A stretch of 21,220 nt of DNA from Anaerolineae bacterium (GCA_017303735.1 JAFLCF010000063.1:1-21220); one strand, 5' to 3'; positions 7,810-15,429 are shown, numbered from the stretch's first letter. Notes: a model not told the origin generated them from the letters alone. Translations and numbers: made by a program.

Positions 7810-7819
7810 TCCAAGTTTT

Positions 7820-10204
7820 TTAATTTCTCAGCGGCTTGCCTGATTGCAAGATCGACCACATTCTCGCCTGCGTCTTTTCTTCACCACACAGCGACAGGAA
7901 GGCTTCACGTTCAAGATCGAGGATGTATTGTTCGCTCACCCAGGTCGGCTTGGTGATGTCACCACCAGCGATGATGTGCGCTAGTTTGGTGGCGATATGC
8001 GAGTCGTACTCGGTAATGTAATGACCTTCTTTGAACGCCCAAGCGCCGATCTTCATCGCACCAAACATGTCACGCCCAGCAGCGTAAATGAGTTCAGGCG
8101 TTGGCGGTCTGTAGCCCGCGTTGACCATGTGCAGAACTTCCTTCTTGGCTTCGGTCAGCAGATGGTCACGGTTGGTCACAATGCGGTCTTGCGGACCGAG
8201 GATTCCCATGCCGCGTGCTTCTTCCGCAGAGGTGGCAACTTTCGCCTGACCAATTTGCAGGAACGCCTTTTGAATGAACGGGAACGGTTCAGCATCAGGA
8301 ACCTTCATCACAGGATTAATGATGCGGCGCATGTATTCTTTTGTACCCGCGCCCGCAGGGATCACGCCCGCGCCGAGTTCGACCAAGCCGATATAAGTTT
8401 CAGAAGCCGCGACAACACGCGAGGCATGCATGGTTACTTCACAACCGCCGCCAAGCGCCAGCCCAGCAGGGGCAACCACCACAGGCTTGGGCGAGTAACG
8501 CATGCGCATGTTCATATTTTGCAAGCGGCGAATGGCATCATCGAGTTGATCCCACATGCCTTGCTGCGCTGCAACCACAACCATAAACAGATTCGCGCCC
8601 GCACTAAAATTATCCGCTTCACTACCAACGACCAAACCGTCAAAATCGGTTTCGAGTTTATCTAACGCCTCAGAAGTGATCGCAAAAATATCATCATCGA
8701 GCGCGTTCATCTTGGTGTGAAATTCCACCAAGCCCACGCCATCGCCAATATCAAACAAGGTCGCGCCTGCGTTCTTGCTGACCTCCTTCTTTGTGCCGCG
8801 TAAGTCCTTCAGGAATACAAATCCTTCAGGTTGCTTGAACTTCACATACTTGCCCTTGGCAACATCATACGCGCCGATCTTATTCGTGCCCTTGTATTGA
8901 TAGAAGGTCTCGCAACCGTTCTTCAACATCTCGTCCACCCACTTCGCGGCGGGGTAACCTTCCGCTTTCATGCGCTTGACCGTTTCTTTCACGCCGAGCA
9001 TGTCCCAAATTTCAAATGCGCCCGCTTCGTGCATAAAACCCCAACGGATGGCATCATCAATCGGTTTCGCAGTATCTGCCACTTCGGGGATGATGGATGA
9101 GACGTATTGGAAACTTTGATACGTGAGCGCCTTGACAAGTTTGGCAGCCTTGTCATCCGCCTCTAACATGACCTTGAGCCTGTCACCCAACCCCTCGACA
9201 TCTTTCGCCGCCTTGACCGAGTCGAAGCGCGGCTTGCCCGCGGGGACATGCTCCAGCGTGTTCAAATCCAATGAGTAGAACTGCTTCTTCCCCTCCGCAT
9301 CACGGACTTCCTTATAAAAACCGACCTTGGTTTTGTTGCCGAGCCACTTGCGCTCCATCAACGTGTCCATCAGTTTCTGCGGCTTTTCGGCGGCGAGATA
9401 TTTCTGCCCGAGTTTGTCATGCGGAATCAAGGGCGCAAGATTCTTGCCCACGTGGTGCCACACGTCCACACCGACCAAATCTATCAGCCTGAATGTGGCT
9501 GTTTTTGGGCGACCCATTAGAGGTCCAGTAAGAGCGTCTACTTCATCCACGGTGTATTCATTGTTGAGGATGAAGTCCATCGCAAACGCGCCCGTACCAA
9601 ACGCCACGCGATTGCCGATGAAGTTGGGCGTATCTTTGCAAAGCACAATGCCCTTGCCCAAACGATACTCGCCGAAATGTGAAATGAATTCAACAACTTC
9701 TTTAGAAGTATCAGGCGTGGGGATGATCTCCAGAAGTTTCAAATAGCGCGGCGGGTTGAAGAAGTGGGTGCCTAGGAAATGTTTCTTGAATTCTTTTGAG
9801 CGACCTTCCGCAATCGAAGCGACAGGAATGCCCGAAGTATTCGTCGAGACGATCGCATTCGGCTTGCGGACTTCGTCAATGCGCACCATCAAATCCTGCT
9901 TGATCTTGAGATTCTCGATGATGGCTTCGCAGATCCAATCCGCTTCGGCGACGGCGCCAAAATCATCTTCGAGGTTGCCGAGCTTGACCAGGGTCTTCAA
10001 CTCGTCGCCCATCAAATTGGCAGGGCGGGCTTTGATACAGCGATCCCAACCCTCTTTAACAATTTTATTTTTATCGGGTGAGTCTTTCGCAACAATATCG
10101 AGCAAGGTCACAGGCACGCCAATATTCGCCAAATGCGCGGCAATGGCTGCCCCCATTGTTCCCGAGCCGATGACAACTGCTTTGTGGATGTTGTATTTTG
10201 TCAT
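7820..10204 (-). CDS. fadN: 3-hydroxyacyl-CoA dehydrogenase / enoyl-CoA hydratase (FadN type)
   Basis: Bifunctional beta-oxidation enzyme doing hydration of enoyl-CoA and NAD-dependent oxidation of 3-hydroxyacyl-CoA. Domain order is the FadN one: dehydrogenase first, hydratase last. The Rossmann motif is VIGSGTMG (Gly13-Gly18); the catalytic dyad is His147 in THFFNPP with Glu159 in KLLEIIP, with Ser124 in TNTSG and Asn150; KDTPNFIGNRV (190-200) closes the NAD domain. The C-terminal crotonase part shows SAGANLFMV, ALGGGCEVTMH and LVELGAGVIPAGAGTKE, including the catalytic Glu region. Length of 794 is close to Bacillus FadN. Start ATG 10204 is chosen because AAGGAG (10210-10215) precedes it directly; an ATG seven codons upstream would lie in front of that site. 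It lies upstream of fadA in the operon. Confidence 0.93.
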   Translation of the reverse strand: MTKYNIHKAVVIGSGTMGAAIAAHLANIGVPVTLLDIVAKDSPDKNKIVKEGWDRCIKARPANLMGDELKTLVKLGNLEDDFGAVAEADWICEAIIENLKIKQDLMVRIDEVRKPNAIVSTNTSGIPVASIAEGRSKEFKKHFLGTHFFNPPRYLKLLEIIPTPDTSKEVVEFISHFGEYRLGKGIVLCKDTPNFIGNRVAFGTGAFAMDFILNNEYTVDEVDALTGPLMGRPKTATFRLIDLVGVDVWHHVGKNLAPLIPHDKLGQKYLAAEKPQKLMDTLMERKWLGNKTKVGFYKEVRDAEGKKQFYSLDLNTLEHVPAGKPRFDSVKAAKDVEGLGDRLKVMLEADDKAAKLVKALTYQSFQYVSSIIPEVADTAKPIDDAIRWGFMHEAGAFEIWDMLGVKETVKRMKAEGYPAAKWVDEMLKNGCETFYQYKGTNKIGAYDVAKGKYVKFKQPEGFVFLKDLRGTKKEVSKNAGATLFDIGDGVGLVEFHTKMNALDDDIFAITSEALDKLETDFDGLVVGSEADNFSAGANLFMVVVAAQQGMWDQLDDAIRRLQNMNMRMRYSPKPVVVAPAGLALGGGCEVTMHASRVVAASETYIGLVELGAGVIPAGAGTKEYMRRIINPVMKVPDAEPFPFIQKAFLQIGQAKVATSAEEARGMGILGPQDRIVTNRDHLLTEAKKEVLHMVNAGYRPPTPELIYAAGRDMFGAMKIGAWAFKEGHYITEYDSHIATKLAHIIAGGDITKPTWVSEQYILDLEREAFLSLCGEEKTQARMWSILQSGKPLRN

Positions 10205-10217
10205 ATATTCTCCTTGT

Positions 10218-10292
10218 CGGTACATTGGGAATCGGTAAATTGGTATATTGGCTTTAAACCAATTCCCAATCTACTAATTTACCAACCTACCG
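10218..10292. repeat. Inverted arrays of a degenerate octamer between acyl-CoA dehydrogenase and fadN
   Basis: The gap between two operon genes is filled by words of the type CGGTAAAT/TGGTATAT. The left arm (10218-10251) and right arm (10259-10292, read on the minus strand) are both runs of 8-mers with one 7-mer each. The best-matching stretches, 10234-10251 and 10266-10283, pair at 16 of 18 positions across the 14-base centre. On mRNA this would fold as a long hairpin between the two reading frames; the right arm includes the stop codon of the upstream gene. Confidence 0.65.
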
Positions 10293-11546
10293 CAACTCCG
10301 CTCCCGTATACCCCAATATCTGCCTCGCCACCACGAGGCGATTGATCTGACCCGTACCTTCGTAGATATCGGTGATCTTGGCATCGCGGAACCATTTCTC
10401 GAGCAGGAATTCGCGGCTGTAGCCGAGCGGTCCCATGATCTCGACGGCTTTCTGTGTGATCTTGGTGACAACATCGCCCGCGCGGACTTTGCTCATGGAT
10501 GATTCAAGCGCATTGGATTTCTTGTTGTCTGCCATCCAAACCGCTTTCAAGGTCAGCAGCCACGCCGAGCGGAGTTGGATTTCCATATCGATCACATCTT
10601 TCTCGATCGAGGTCAACTTGGTGCGCGGCAATCCATAGCGGATCTGGACTCCGTTCTCAGCCAGTTTCTCTTTGAGGAATTCAAGTGCGGCTCTTGCCAC
10701 GCCGATACCTGATGCCGCCACGAGCGGACGTGTCGCATCGAAAGTAGCCATCGCACCACGGAAGCCTGTTGTGTCGCGTTGTACTGTCGGCTGACCAAGA
10801 ATATTCTCGAACGGCACACGGGCATCCACAAGCGAAATCGCCGCTGTGTCACTGGCGCGGATGCCAAGTTTGTGCTCCAGTTTGGTGATCTTTACCCCAG
10901 GCGTCCCCGCCTCAACGACGAAAGCACGCATGCCTGAACGTCCAGCAGACGGATCAATGCTCGCCCACACCACGATAAAACCTTTGCCAAGTTTTTCATA
11001 TTCATTGAATGACTTGTCGCCGCCTGTGACGAAAATCTTCTCGCCATTGAGAACCCATTCATTGGTCTTTTCATCAAGCACCGCACGCGAACGGATGGCA
11101 GAGGTATCCGAGCCTGCGCCAGGTTCAGTCATACACATGGCAGCATAGGTCGGTTTGTCGTCATTGAAACGGGCAAGGAATTTTGCTTTCTGCTCGGGGG
11201 AACCTGCTGCAGCGACAGCCGCTGCGCCAAGTCCACCACCAGGAGTGATGAGGTAATAGCCCACATCGCCCCATGCCAGCATTTCAATTTGCGAAGCAAG
11301 TTTTTGATACCCAATAGGAGGTCGTTTCTCTTCACCTTCTTTGGGTTTCGGCTCCGTAATGGTCAAGCCACCGCCGCCGCCCATTGAGCGCATGGCAGTG
11401 TGCATAAATTCAACGTAATCCCACGGAATGGCATGTTCGTTCTCGTCAAATTCGCGCGAGGTGCTGCGCATCATATTCTCTGCGACAGTCTTCAACATCG
11501 CGTTCATTTGGACGATAGGTTTCGGGGCTTCAAATTCGATGGTCAT
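10287..11546 (-). CDS. Acyl-CoA dehydrogenase, catalytic-Glu-containing
   Basis: FAD enzyme introducing the alpha-beta double bond in acyl-CoA, first step of beta-oxidation, passing electrons to ETF. 419 residues. Visible: MTEPGAGSD (139-147) for FAD/substrate, FVTGG (172-176), the C-terminal FAD region EIMGPLGYSREFLLEKWFRD (369-388) and the catalytic base Glu396 in IYEGTGQINRLVVARQILG. The N-terminal third is less typical, with a GGGGG stretch and a charged loop (about 56-75). GAGGAG upstream supports the ATG. The gap to the preceding acyl-CoA dehydrogenase is only 16 bases, so the two are translated from the same message and may form one complex. Confidence 0.88.
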   Translation of the reverse strand: MTIEFEAPKPIVQMNAMLKTVAENMMRSTSREFDENEHAIPWDYVEFMHTAMRSMGGGGGLTITEPKPKEGEEKRPPIGYQKLASQIEMLAWGDVGYYLITPGGGLGAAAVAAAGSPEQKAKFLARFNDDKPTYAAMCMTEPGAGSDTSAIRSRAVLDEKTNEWVLNGEKIFVTGGDKSFNEYEKLGKGFIVVWASIDPSAGRSGMRAFVVEAGTPGVKITKLEHKLGIRASDTAAISLVDARVPFENILGQPTVQRDTTGFRGAMATFDATRPLVAASGIGVARAALEFLKEKLAENGVQIRYGLPRTKLTSIEKDVIDMEIQLRSAWLLTLKAVWMADNKKSNALESSMSKVRAGDVVTKITQKAVEIMGPLGYSREFLLEKWFRDAKITDIYEGTGQINRLVVARQILGYTGAELR

Positions 11547-11562
11547 GTTCTGTTCTCCTCAA

Positions 11563-12651
11563 TTACACAATCGCTAAACCCAACAGCATCGGGAAACCGC
11601 GCCCATTGCGCATGAGCAATTCAACGGGATTCTCGCGGATGTAGCCATGACCGCCGTAAATTTGCACGCCACGGTCAGTCACCATCATCACCATATCGCT
11701 TGCGCCAGTGAAGGCGAGATAGGCAGAGGTGCAGGCATCTTCTTTGCCGTTATCCAATTGCCAAGCAGCTTCCCATGTCATCAAACGCATGGACTCAAGC
11801 TCAACAGCCATCTCCGCTAGCATGAACGCAACGGCTTGCTTCTGCGCGATCTTCACGCCGAAAGCTTCACGTTCCTTGGCATAATTCTTTGCAAAATCCA
11901 GCGAAGACTTGGCTACGCCCAAAGCGGCAGCAGCGGAGGCAATGCGCATTGAAGCGAGGATCAAGCCAAAGTCATGTCCTGAGGCGCCGCCGAGTCGTTC
12001 GGCGGTCACATTCTCGAGTTTGACGCGGTACATGGGCAGGGCGTTGAGTCCCATCAGTTTTTCGCGTTCAGAAGAAATGGATAAACCCACCGCCTCTTTC
12101 TTGACGATGAAGCCTTGAGTGACCCCATTGAGATTCGCGTACACGATCAGCGCTTCGGCGTCTTTGGCAAATGGCACAAATGCTTTTTCGCCATTCAACA
12201 CGTAAGCACTACCTTCGGCTTTGGCAGTGGTCTTGAGTTCGTTGGGGTCGAAGTTGAAACTGTATTCGATGAGCGCGCCAGTGTAAGGAGCCCACGCGCC
12301 TTCGATGATCTTCGGAAGATATTCCTGCTTTTGTTCTTCGCTGCCGCCCAGCAAAATGGGAGTGGCAAACAACGACGGGGTCATCACCGCGAGTGCGCCA
12401 GCCAGATCTCCAAACGCCATCTCTTCCACAGCAAGGACGTTGGTCACGGCACTGCGATCGCCAAAGCCGCCATACGCCTCAGGCGTGGATGCTTGCAGCA
12501 GACCCAGTTCCCAGCCTTTGTTGATGAGTTTCTGCGGCATTTCATGGCTTTCTTCGGCGTCATGAGCCGCAGGACGCAGGTCGTTGGAAGCGAACTTCCC
12601 CACCGCGTCGATCAACATTTGTTGTTCTTCATTAGGTTCGAACGAGTACAT
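11563..12651 (-). CDS. Acyl-CoA dehydrogenase-like protein lacking the usual catalytic segment
   Basis: 362 residues of acyl-CoA dehydrogenase fold. The middle and C-terminal helical core is normal: NYAKEREAFGVKIAQKQAVA (256-275) and VQIYGGHGYIRENPVE (329-344). However, where relatives read ...RDARI..IYEGT..., this one reads LLMRNGRGFPMLLGLAIV and stops, so the catalytic Glu is absent. The usual TEPGAGSD is replaced by IEYSFNFDPNELKT (about 128-141). An alternative Glu at the isovaleryl-CoA dehydrogenase position is not seen either (LILASMRIA). No frameshift is apparent. It directly precedes an intact acyl-CoA dehydrogenase, recalling mycobacterial FadE pairs in which only one subunit carries the base. 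GGAG lies nine bases before the ATG. Confidence 0.8.
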   Translation of the reverse strand: MYSFEPNEEQQMLIDAVGKFASNDLRPAAHDAEESHEMPQKLINKGWELGLLQASTPEAYGGFGDRSAVTNVLAVEEMAFGDLAGALAVMTPSLFATPILLGGSEEQKQEYLPKIIEGAWAPYTGALIEYSFNFDPNELKTTAKAEGSAYVLNGEKAFVPFAKDAEALIVYANLNGVTQGFIVKKEAVGLSISSEREKLMGLNALPMYRVKLENVTAERLGGASGHDFGLILASMRIASAAAALGVAKSSLDFAKNYAKEREAFGVKIAQKQAVAFMLAEMAVELESMRLMTWEAAWQLDNGKEDACTSAYLAFTGASDMVMMVTDRGVQIYGGHGYIRENPVELLMRNGRGFPMLLGLAIV

Positions 12652-12669
12652 CTCTTTACACTCCTTTTA

Positions 12670-12735
12670 GACAATGGACGATAGACCATGGACGATGGTT
12701 GACGATGGTCAATCGTCTATCGTCCGTGGTCAGAT
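12670..12735. repeat. Inverted arrays of a degenerate heptamer between tetR and the fad genes
   Basis: From 12670 the sequence is an unbroken series of 7-mers: GACAATG, GACGATA, GACCATG, GACGATG, a 3-base step GTT, GACGATG, then the inverted form GTCAATC, GTCTATC, GTCCGTG, GTCAGAT, ending exactly at the tetR stop codon. GGACGATAGAC (12676-12686) pairs perfectly with GTCTATCGTCC (12715-12725), and TTGAC/GTCAA pair inside. It may act as a hairpin terminator or RNA stabiliser between tetR and the dehydrogenase genes. Confidence 0.65.
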
Positions 12736-13296
12736 TTACTTCAACATGCCTTTCAAAATAAAATCCGAATACTCATCTGCGATCTGCTCAATGGATTTGG
12801 GTCCATTGGGGTGATACCAAGTTAATGTCCAGTTCAAAGTTCCCATAATCGCACGGGTGGCGAGACCGGTATCGCTGAGGGCAAATATTTTCTTTTGCAC
12901 ACCTTCTTCAAGAACGTCGTGCCATAATTTTTCAAACTTATCGCGCAACGGCACATGGCGGGCATGCGACTTTTTATCGAGGGAACGATGCTCAAACAGC
13001 AAAACCGACGTTAAGTCGGCATTGTCGGCAAGACCCGTGAGATAGCCACGGATCATTAATCTCAATTTTTGGTCGGGGGAAATGGTTTGGGTGGAGATAG
13101 CAGCGATATGCTCCGTGAGCATTGCCAAGGCGCGGTCTAGCAGCGCCAGCAAAATCTCCTGCTTGGAAGAGACGTGGTGATACAAACTGGCTTTTTGCAC
13201 ATTCACAGCCGCAGCAATATCAGACATGGACGCGCCATGAAAGCCTTTCTGGCGAAAGACCTGTGCAGCCGCATCAAGAACATCGTCTCGAGTCAT
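12736..13296 (-). CDS. TetR family regulator, probable repressor of the fatty-acid degradation genes
   Basis: 186 residues. The N-terminal DNA-binding domain is clear: VLDAAAQVFRQKGFHGASMS, then DIAAAVNVQKASLYHHVSSK (helix-turn-helix about residues 24-44) and KQEILLALLDRAL. The C-terminal half is the variable ligand-binding domain, with YPNG-like WYHPNG near 161-166. First gene of the minus-strand fad cluster; the acyl-CoA dehydrogenase genes follow after 84 bases. Bacillus FadR and several other beta-oxidation repressors are TetR proteins that release DNA on binding acyl-CoA, so that role is inferred here. AAGGAG at 13301-13306 sets the start, and the palindrome immediately in front suggests autorepression. 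Confidence 0.85.
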   Translation of the reverse strand: MTRDDVLDAAAQVFRQKGFHGASMSDIAAAVNVQKASLYHHVSSKQEILLALLDRALAMLTEHIAAISTQTISPDQKLRLMIRGYLTGLADNADLTSVLLFEHRSLDKKSHARHVPLRDKFEKLWHDVLEEGVQKKIFALSDTGLATRAIMGTLNWTLTWYHPNGPKSIEQIADEYSDFILKGMLK

Positions 13297-13306
13297 CGTC
13301 TCTCCT

Positions 13307-13330
13307 TGCCTACCGAACGGTAGGTAGGCA
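13307..13330. promoter_or_regulatory. Putative TetR operator
   Basis: CCTACCG-AA-CGGTAGG (13309-13324) is a perfect palindrome of the size TetR proteins bind. It overlaps a second inverted pair, TGCCTACC (13307-13314) with GGTAGGCA (13323-13330). It lies between the tetR -10 box and the tetR ribosome site, covering the expected start point, which is ideal for autorepression and for control of everything read through from this promoter. Confidence 0.75.
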
Positions 13331-13331
13331 T

Positions 13332-13360
13332 AGTTTACCCTCGGCGTGCGTGAGAGTCAA
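13332..13360 (-). promoter_or_regulatory. Sigma-70-type promoter of tetR / fad operon
   Basis: On the minus strand: -35 TTGACT (13360-13355), 17-base spacer, -10 TAAACT (13337-13332). Transcription would start near 13325, inside the palindromic operator. It is the only good promoter seen in front of the 7-kb minus-strand fad cluster. Confidence 0.7.
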
Positions 13361-13449
13361 GACTACATCAAAACATTCTATGGGAACTTTTTAGTGCAAC
13401 CCATCGTTATGCTCATATCGAATACTTAACTTTAGTGAAAGAGGTTCAA

Positions 13450-14193
13450 ATGAGTACCAAACGATTTTTTCAGTTATTTTTACTTGCAGCATTTGCCGTC
13501 AGTTCACTCGGCTTTGCAGGTGAAGTCCAAGCATATTACACCTGCGGAACGAGCTACACCGTCAGCCCTGGCAATACATTAAGTCAGATCGCCCAAACCT
13601 GTGGAACCACTGTTGCAGCCCTCAAACTCGCCAACCCAGATCTGGGTCAATACATTTACACAGGTCAGATTCTGGTCTTGCCCGGTGCCTACTGGGATAA
13701 TGGCAACGACACCGCCACCTATGTAGTGATGCGCGGCGACACCTTGAAGTCACTCGCCACCCGCTTCAACACCAGCATGGACGCCATTGCCCAATTGAGC
13801 GGAATTACCAACTACAACCTGATCTACGAAGGGCAGCGCATCATCGTCCCGACCAGCATGATCGTCACTCCCCCGCCGGTCACGCCCGTACCAGTTGGTG
13901 GAACTTACACCGTGCAAAAGGGTGACACCTTGCGCAAGATCGCAACCCGCATCGGAGTGACCGTCAACGATATTCTCGCCATGAACCCGCAGATCACCAA
14001 CCCAAGCTTGATCTTTGTTGGGCAGGTCATCAACCTCCCGGCATCCGCTTCGTACTACACAGTGCAATCCGGTGACACAATGAAGAAGATCGCAGCAAAG
14101 TTCAACACCACGCTCGAGGCGTTGATCGCGCTCAACCCGAACATCGCAGACTACAACAAGATCTATGTTGGTCAGTCCATTCGAATTCGGTAA
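13450..14193 (+). CDS. Secreted protein of four LysM domains
   Basis: 247 residues. A Sec signal peptide (MSTKRFF, hydrophobic 7-23) probably cleaves after VQA at residue 28. Four LysM domains fill the rest, each beginning Y.V..GDT or the variant YTVSPGNT and ending in the VGQ..(L/I)P type: about residues 34-76, 86-132, 146-192 and 198-247. A Pro/Val linker (TPPPVTPVPVGG) separates the second and third. LysM domains bind peptidoglycan or related N-acetylglucosamine polymers; no catalytic domain is attached, so it is a binding or wall-associated protein. GTG at 13435 is in frame, but AGAGG at 13440-13444 favours ATG 13450. A strong terminator follows. Confidence 0.88.
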   Translation: MSTKRFFQLFLLAAFAVSSLGFAGEVQAYYTCGTSYTVSPGNTLSQIAQTCGTTVAALKLANPDLGQYIYTGQILVLPGAYWDNGNDTATYVVMRGDTLKSLATRFNTSMDAIAQLSGITNYNLIYEGQRIIVPTSMIVTPPPVTPVPVGGTYTVQKGDTLRKIATRIGVTVNDILAMNPQITNPSLIFVGQVINLPASASYYTVQSGDTMKKIAAKFNTTLEALIALNPNIADYNKIYVGQSIRIR

Positions 14194-14211
14194 GTTAGCA
14201 AGCAATACATG

Positions 14212-14242
14212 ACAGTCCCTGGAGGTTTCAGGGACTGTTTTA
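14212..14242 (+). terminator. Intrinsic terminator of the LysM gene
   Basis: ACAGTCCCTG (14212-14221) pairs perfectly with CAGGGACTGT (14229-14238) around a 7-base loop, followed by TTTTATTT. It lies 18 bases after the stop codon. Confidence 0.9.
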
Positions 14243-14257
14243 TTTATCCATTTCTAA

Positions 14258-14286
14258 TAGACGGTGAAGTTCCGCGCTGGTAAACT
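14258..14286 (+). promoter_or_regulatory. Possible promoter of the epimerase-like gene
   Basis: TAGACG (14258-14263), a 17-base spacer and TAAACT (14281-14286), the same -10 hexamer as the tetR promoter. The start would fall near 14293, about 23 bases before the ATG. Four of six matches in each box, so moderate support. Confidence 0.4.
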
Positions 14287-14315
14287 CGCCTTATTAATTT
14301 TCGAGGAGCGAGGCT

Positions 14316-15290
14316 ATGAAATATTTTGTTACAGGCGCAACCGGGTTTGTGGGCGGCGTGTTGGTGAAAAAACTGCGTGAACAGGGACATGAAGTCAACG
14401 CCTCCGTCCGCTCGCCGGAGAAGGCGAAGGAACTGCAAGCCCTCGGCGTGAAATTATTCAAAGGCGATGTGACCGATAAAGAGTCCATGCGCGAGGCGAT
14501 GACCGGTGTGGACGGTGTCTATCATGTGGCAGGTTGGTACAAAGTCGGCACAAGAGATAAGAGCGGCGGTGTACAGGTTAACATCAACGGCACGCGCAAT
14601 GTGCTGGAACTGATGCAGGAATTGAAAACTCCCAAAGGTGTGTACACCAGCACATTAGCGATCAACTCAGACACCAAGGGTGTACTCGCAGATGAGAAGT
14701 ATCACTTCACAGGTGAACACCTCAGTGAATATGACCGCAGCAAAGCAGAAGCTCATAAATTGGCAGATGAATTCATCACGAAGGGATTGCCGCTGGTCAT
14801 CGTCCAACCGGGGTTGATCTATGGACCCGGCGATACCTCCTCTGTCCGCGCCTCTTTGCTGGACCTGTTGAAGGGGCGTCTGCCCATGTTGCCGCGTCAA
14901 ACCGCCATGTGCTGGGCACATGTGGATGATATTGTCCACGGGCATATTCTCGCAATGGAAAAGGGGAAAATTGGCGAAAGCTATATTATCTGTGGCGAAA
15001 AATATGAGCTATATGAAGCCTTCAATCTCGCCGCACAAACCGCAGGAGTCCGCGCACCGATGGCGGCTGCGCCTGGCATAATGAAAGCCATGTCGGTGCT
15101 GGTCAAGCCGTTCGATGCGCTCATGCCTGAATCTTACACTTCGGAGGGATTGCGCGTGATCGCTGGCGTGACCTATATCGGCGATAACAGCAAAGCCAAA
15201 CGAGAGCTGGGCTACGATCCACGCCCGGTAAGTGTGGGCTGGGTGGAAACCGTCAGACATGAGATGAAACTCCAGGGTATGAACGGCTAG
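14316..15290 (+). CDS. NAD(P)-dependent epimerase/dehydratase, dihydroflavonol-reductase-like
   Basis: Extended short-chain dehydrogenase of 324 residues. The Rossmann motif TGATGFVGG is at residues 6-14; the conserved DV at 51-52 and YHVAGW (69-74) follow; the catalytic Thr/Ser-Tyr-Lys set is in STLAIN (112-117) and Y139DRSK143; VIVQPGLIYGPGD (about 157-169) is the usual post-catalytic segment. The FAD-like name of this subgroup (dihydroflavonol-4-reductase, hopanoid HpnA, 3-beta-HSD relatives) does not fix the substrate. GAGGAG at 14303-14308 supports the start. It stands alone between a terminator and the receiver genes. Confidence 0.85.
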   Translation: MKYFVTGATGFVGGVLVKKLREQGHEVNASVRSPEKAKELQALGVKLFKGDVTDKESMREAMTGVDGVYHVAGWYKVGTRDKSGGVQVNINGTRNVLELMQELKTPKGVYTSTLAINSDTKGVLADEKYHFTGEHLSEYDRSKAEAHKLADEFITKGLPLVIVQPGLIYGPGDTSSVRASLLDLLKGRLPMLPRQTAMCWAHVDDIVHGHILAMEKGKIGESYIICGEKYELYEAFNLAAQTAGVRAPMAAAPGIMKAMSVLVKPFDALMPESYTSEGLRVIAGVTYIGDNSKAKRELGYDPRPVSVGWVETVRHEMKLQGMNG

Positions 15291-15378
15291 GTATTCTACA
15301 AACACCTCCAAATAGGCACCTTTCCTCCCATTCATTGAAACTTCCTTGCGGGAGTACATTTTAACTTTCCATAAAGGG

Positions 15379-15384
15379 TATAAT
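15379..15384 (+). promoter_or_regulatory. -10 box TATAAT upstream of the receiver gene cluster
   Basis: A perfect TATAAT 45 bases before the first receiver gene. No acceptable -35 hexamer lies 16-18 bases upstream, so an activator or another sigma factor may be needed, or the match may be chance. Confidence 0.35.
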
Positions 15385-15429
15385 TTTGCAAATAACAACG
15401 AATGGGTATTTCTTAATAGGAACTGGAAA

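Larger units (their letters stand above)
7258..7810. mobile_element. GxxExxY cassette bounded by inverted arrays of a nonamer word
   Basis: A 553-bp unit with ends ACACGGATT (7258-7266) and AATCCGTGT (7802-7810), perfect inverted 9-mers. Each arm is a run of four degenerate nonamers of the type CACGGATTA: left at 7259-7294, right (read on the minus strand) at 7809-7774. Between the arms is one intact gene of the GxxExxY family. The unit sits between the fadN stop (7820) and the fadA ribosome site (7248-7253); without it those genes would be about 20 bases apart, the normal spacing here. No target-site duplication is evident. Mobility is inference. Confidence 0.5.

Noticed and set aside
7250..7815. 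Target-site duplication around the GxxExxY cassette
   Set aside because: Flanks (TTTGT and CCAAG) show no matching direct repeat; absence noted rather than forced.
7997..8665. 222-codon open frame opposite fadN
   Set aside because: Antisense to the intact hydratase domain; composition rich in His/Arg as expected of a shadow frame.
10286..10292. CCTACCG, identical to a half of the TetR operator
   Set aside because: Only one half-site, and it overlaps the Arg-stop codons of a gene and the octamer array; probably coincidence.
15287..15345. Terminator after the epimerase-like gene
   Set aside because: Only short AGGT/ACCT pairings, no stable stem with T-run.
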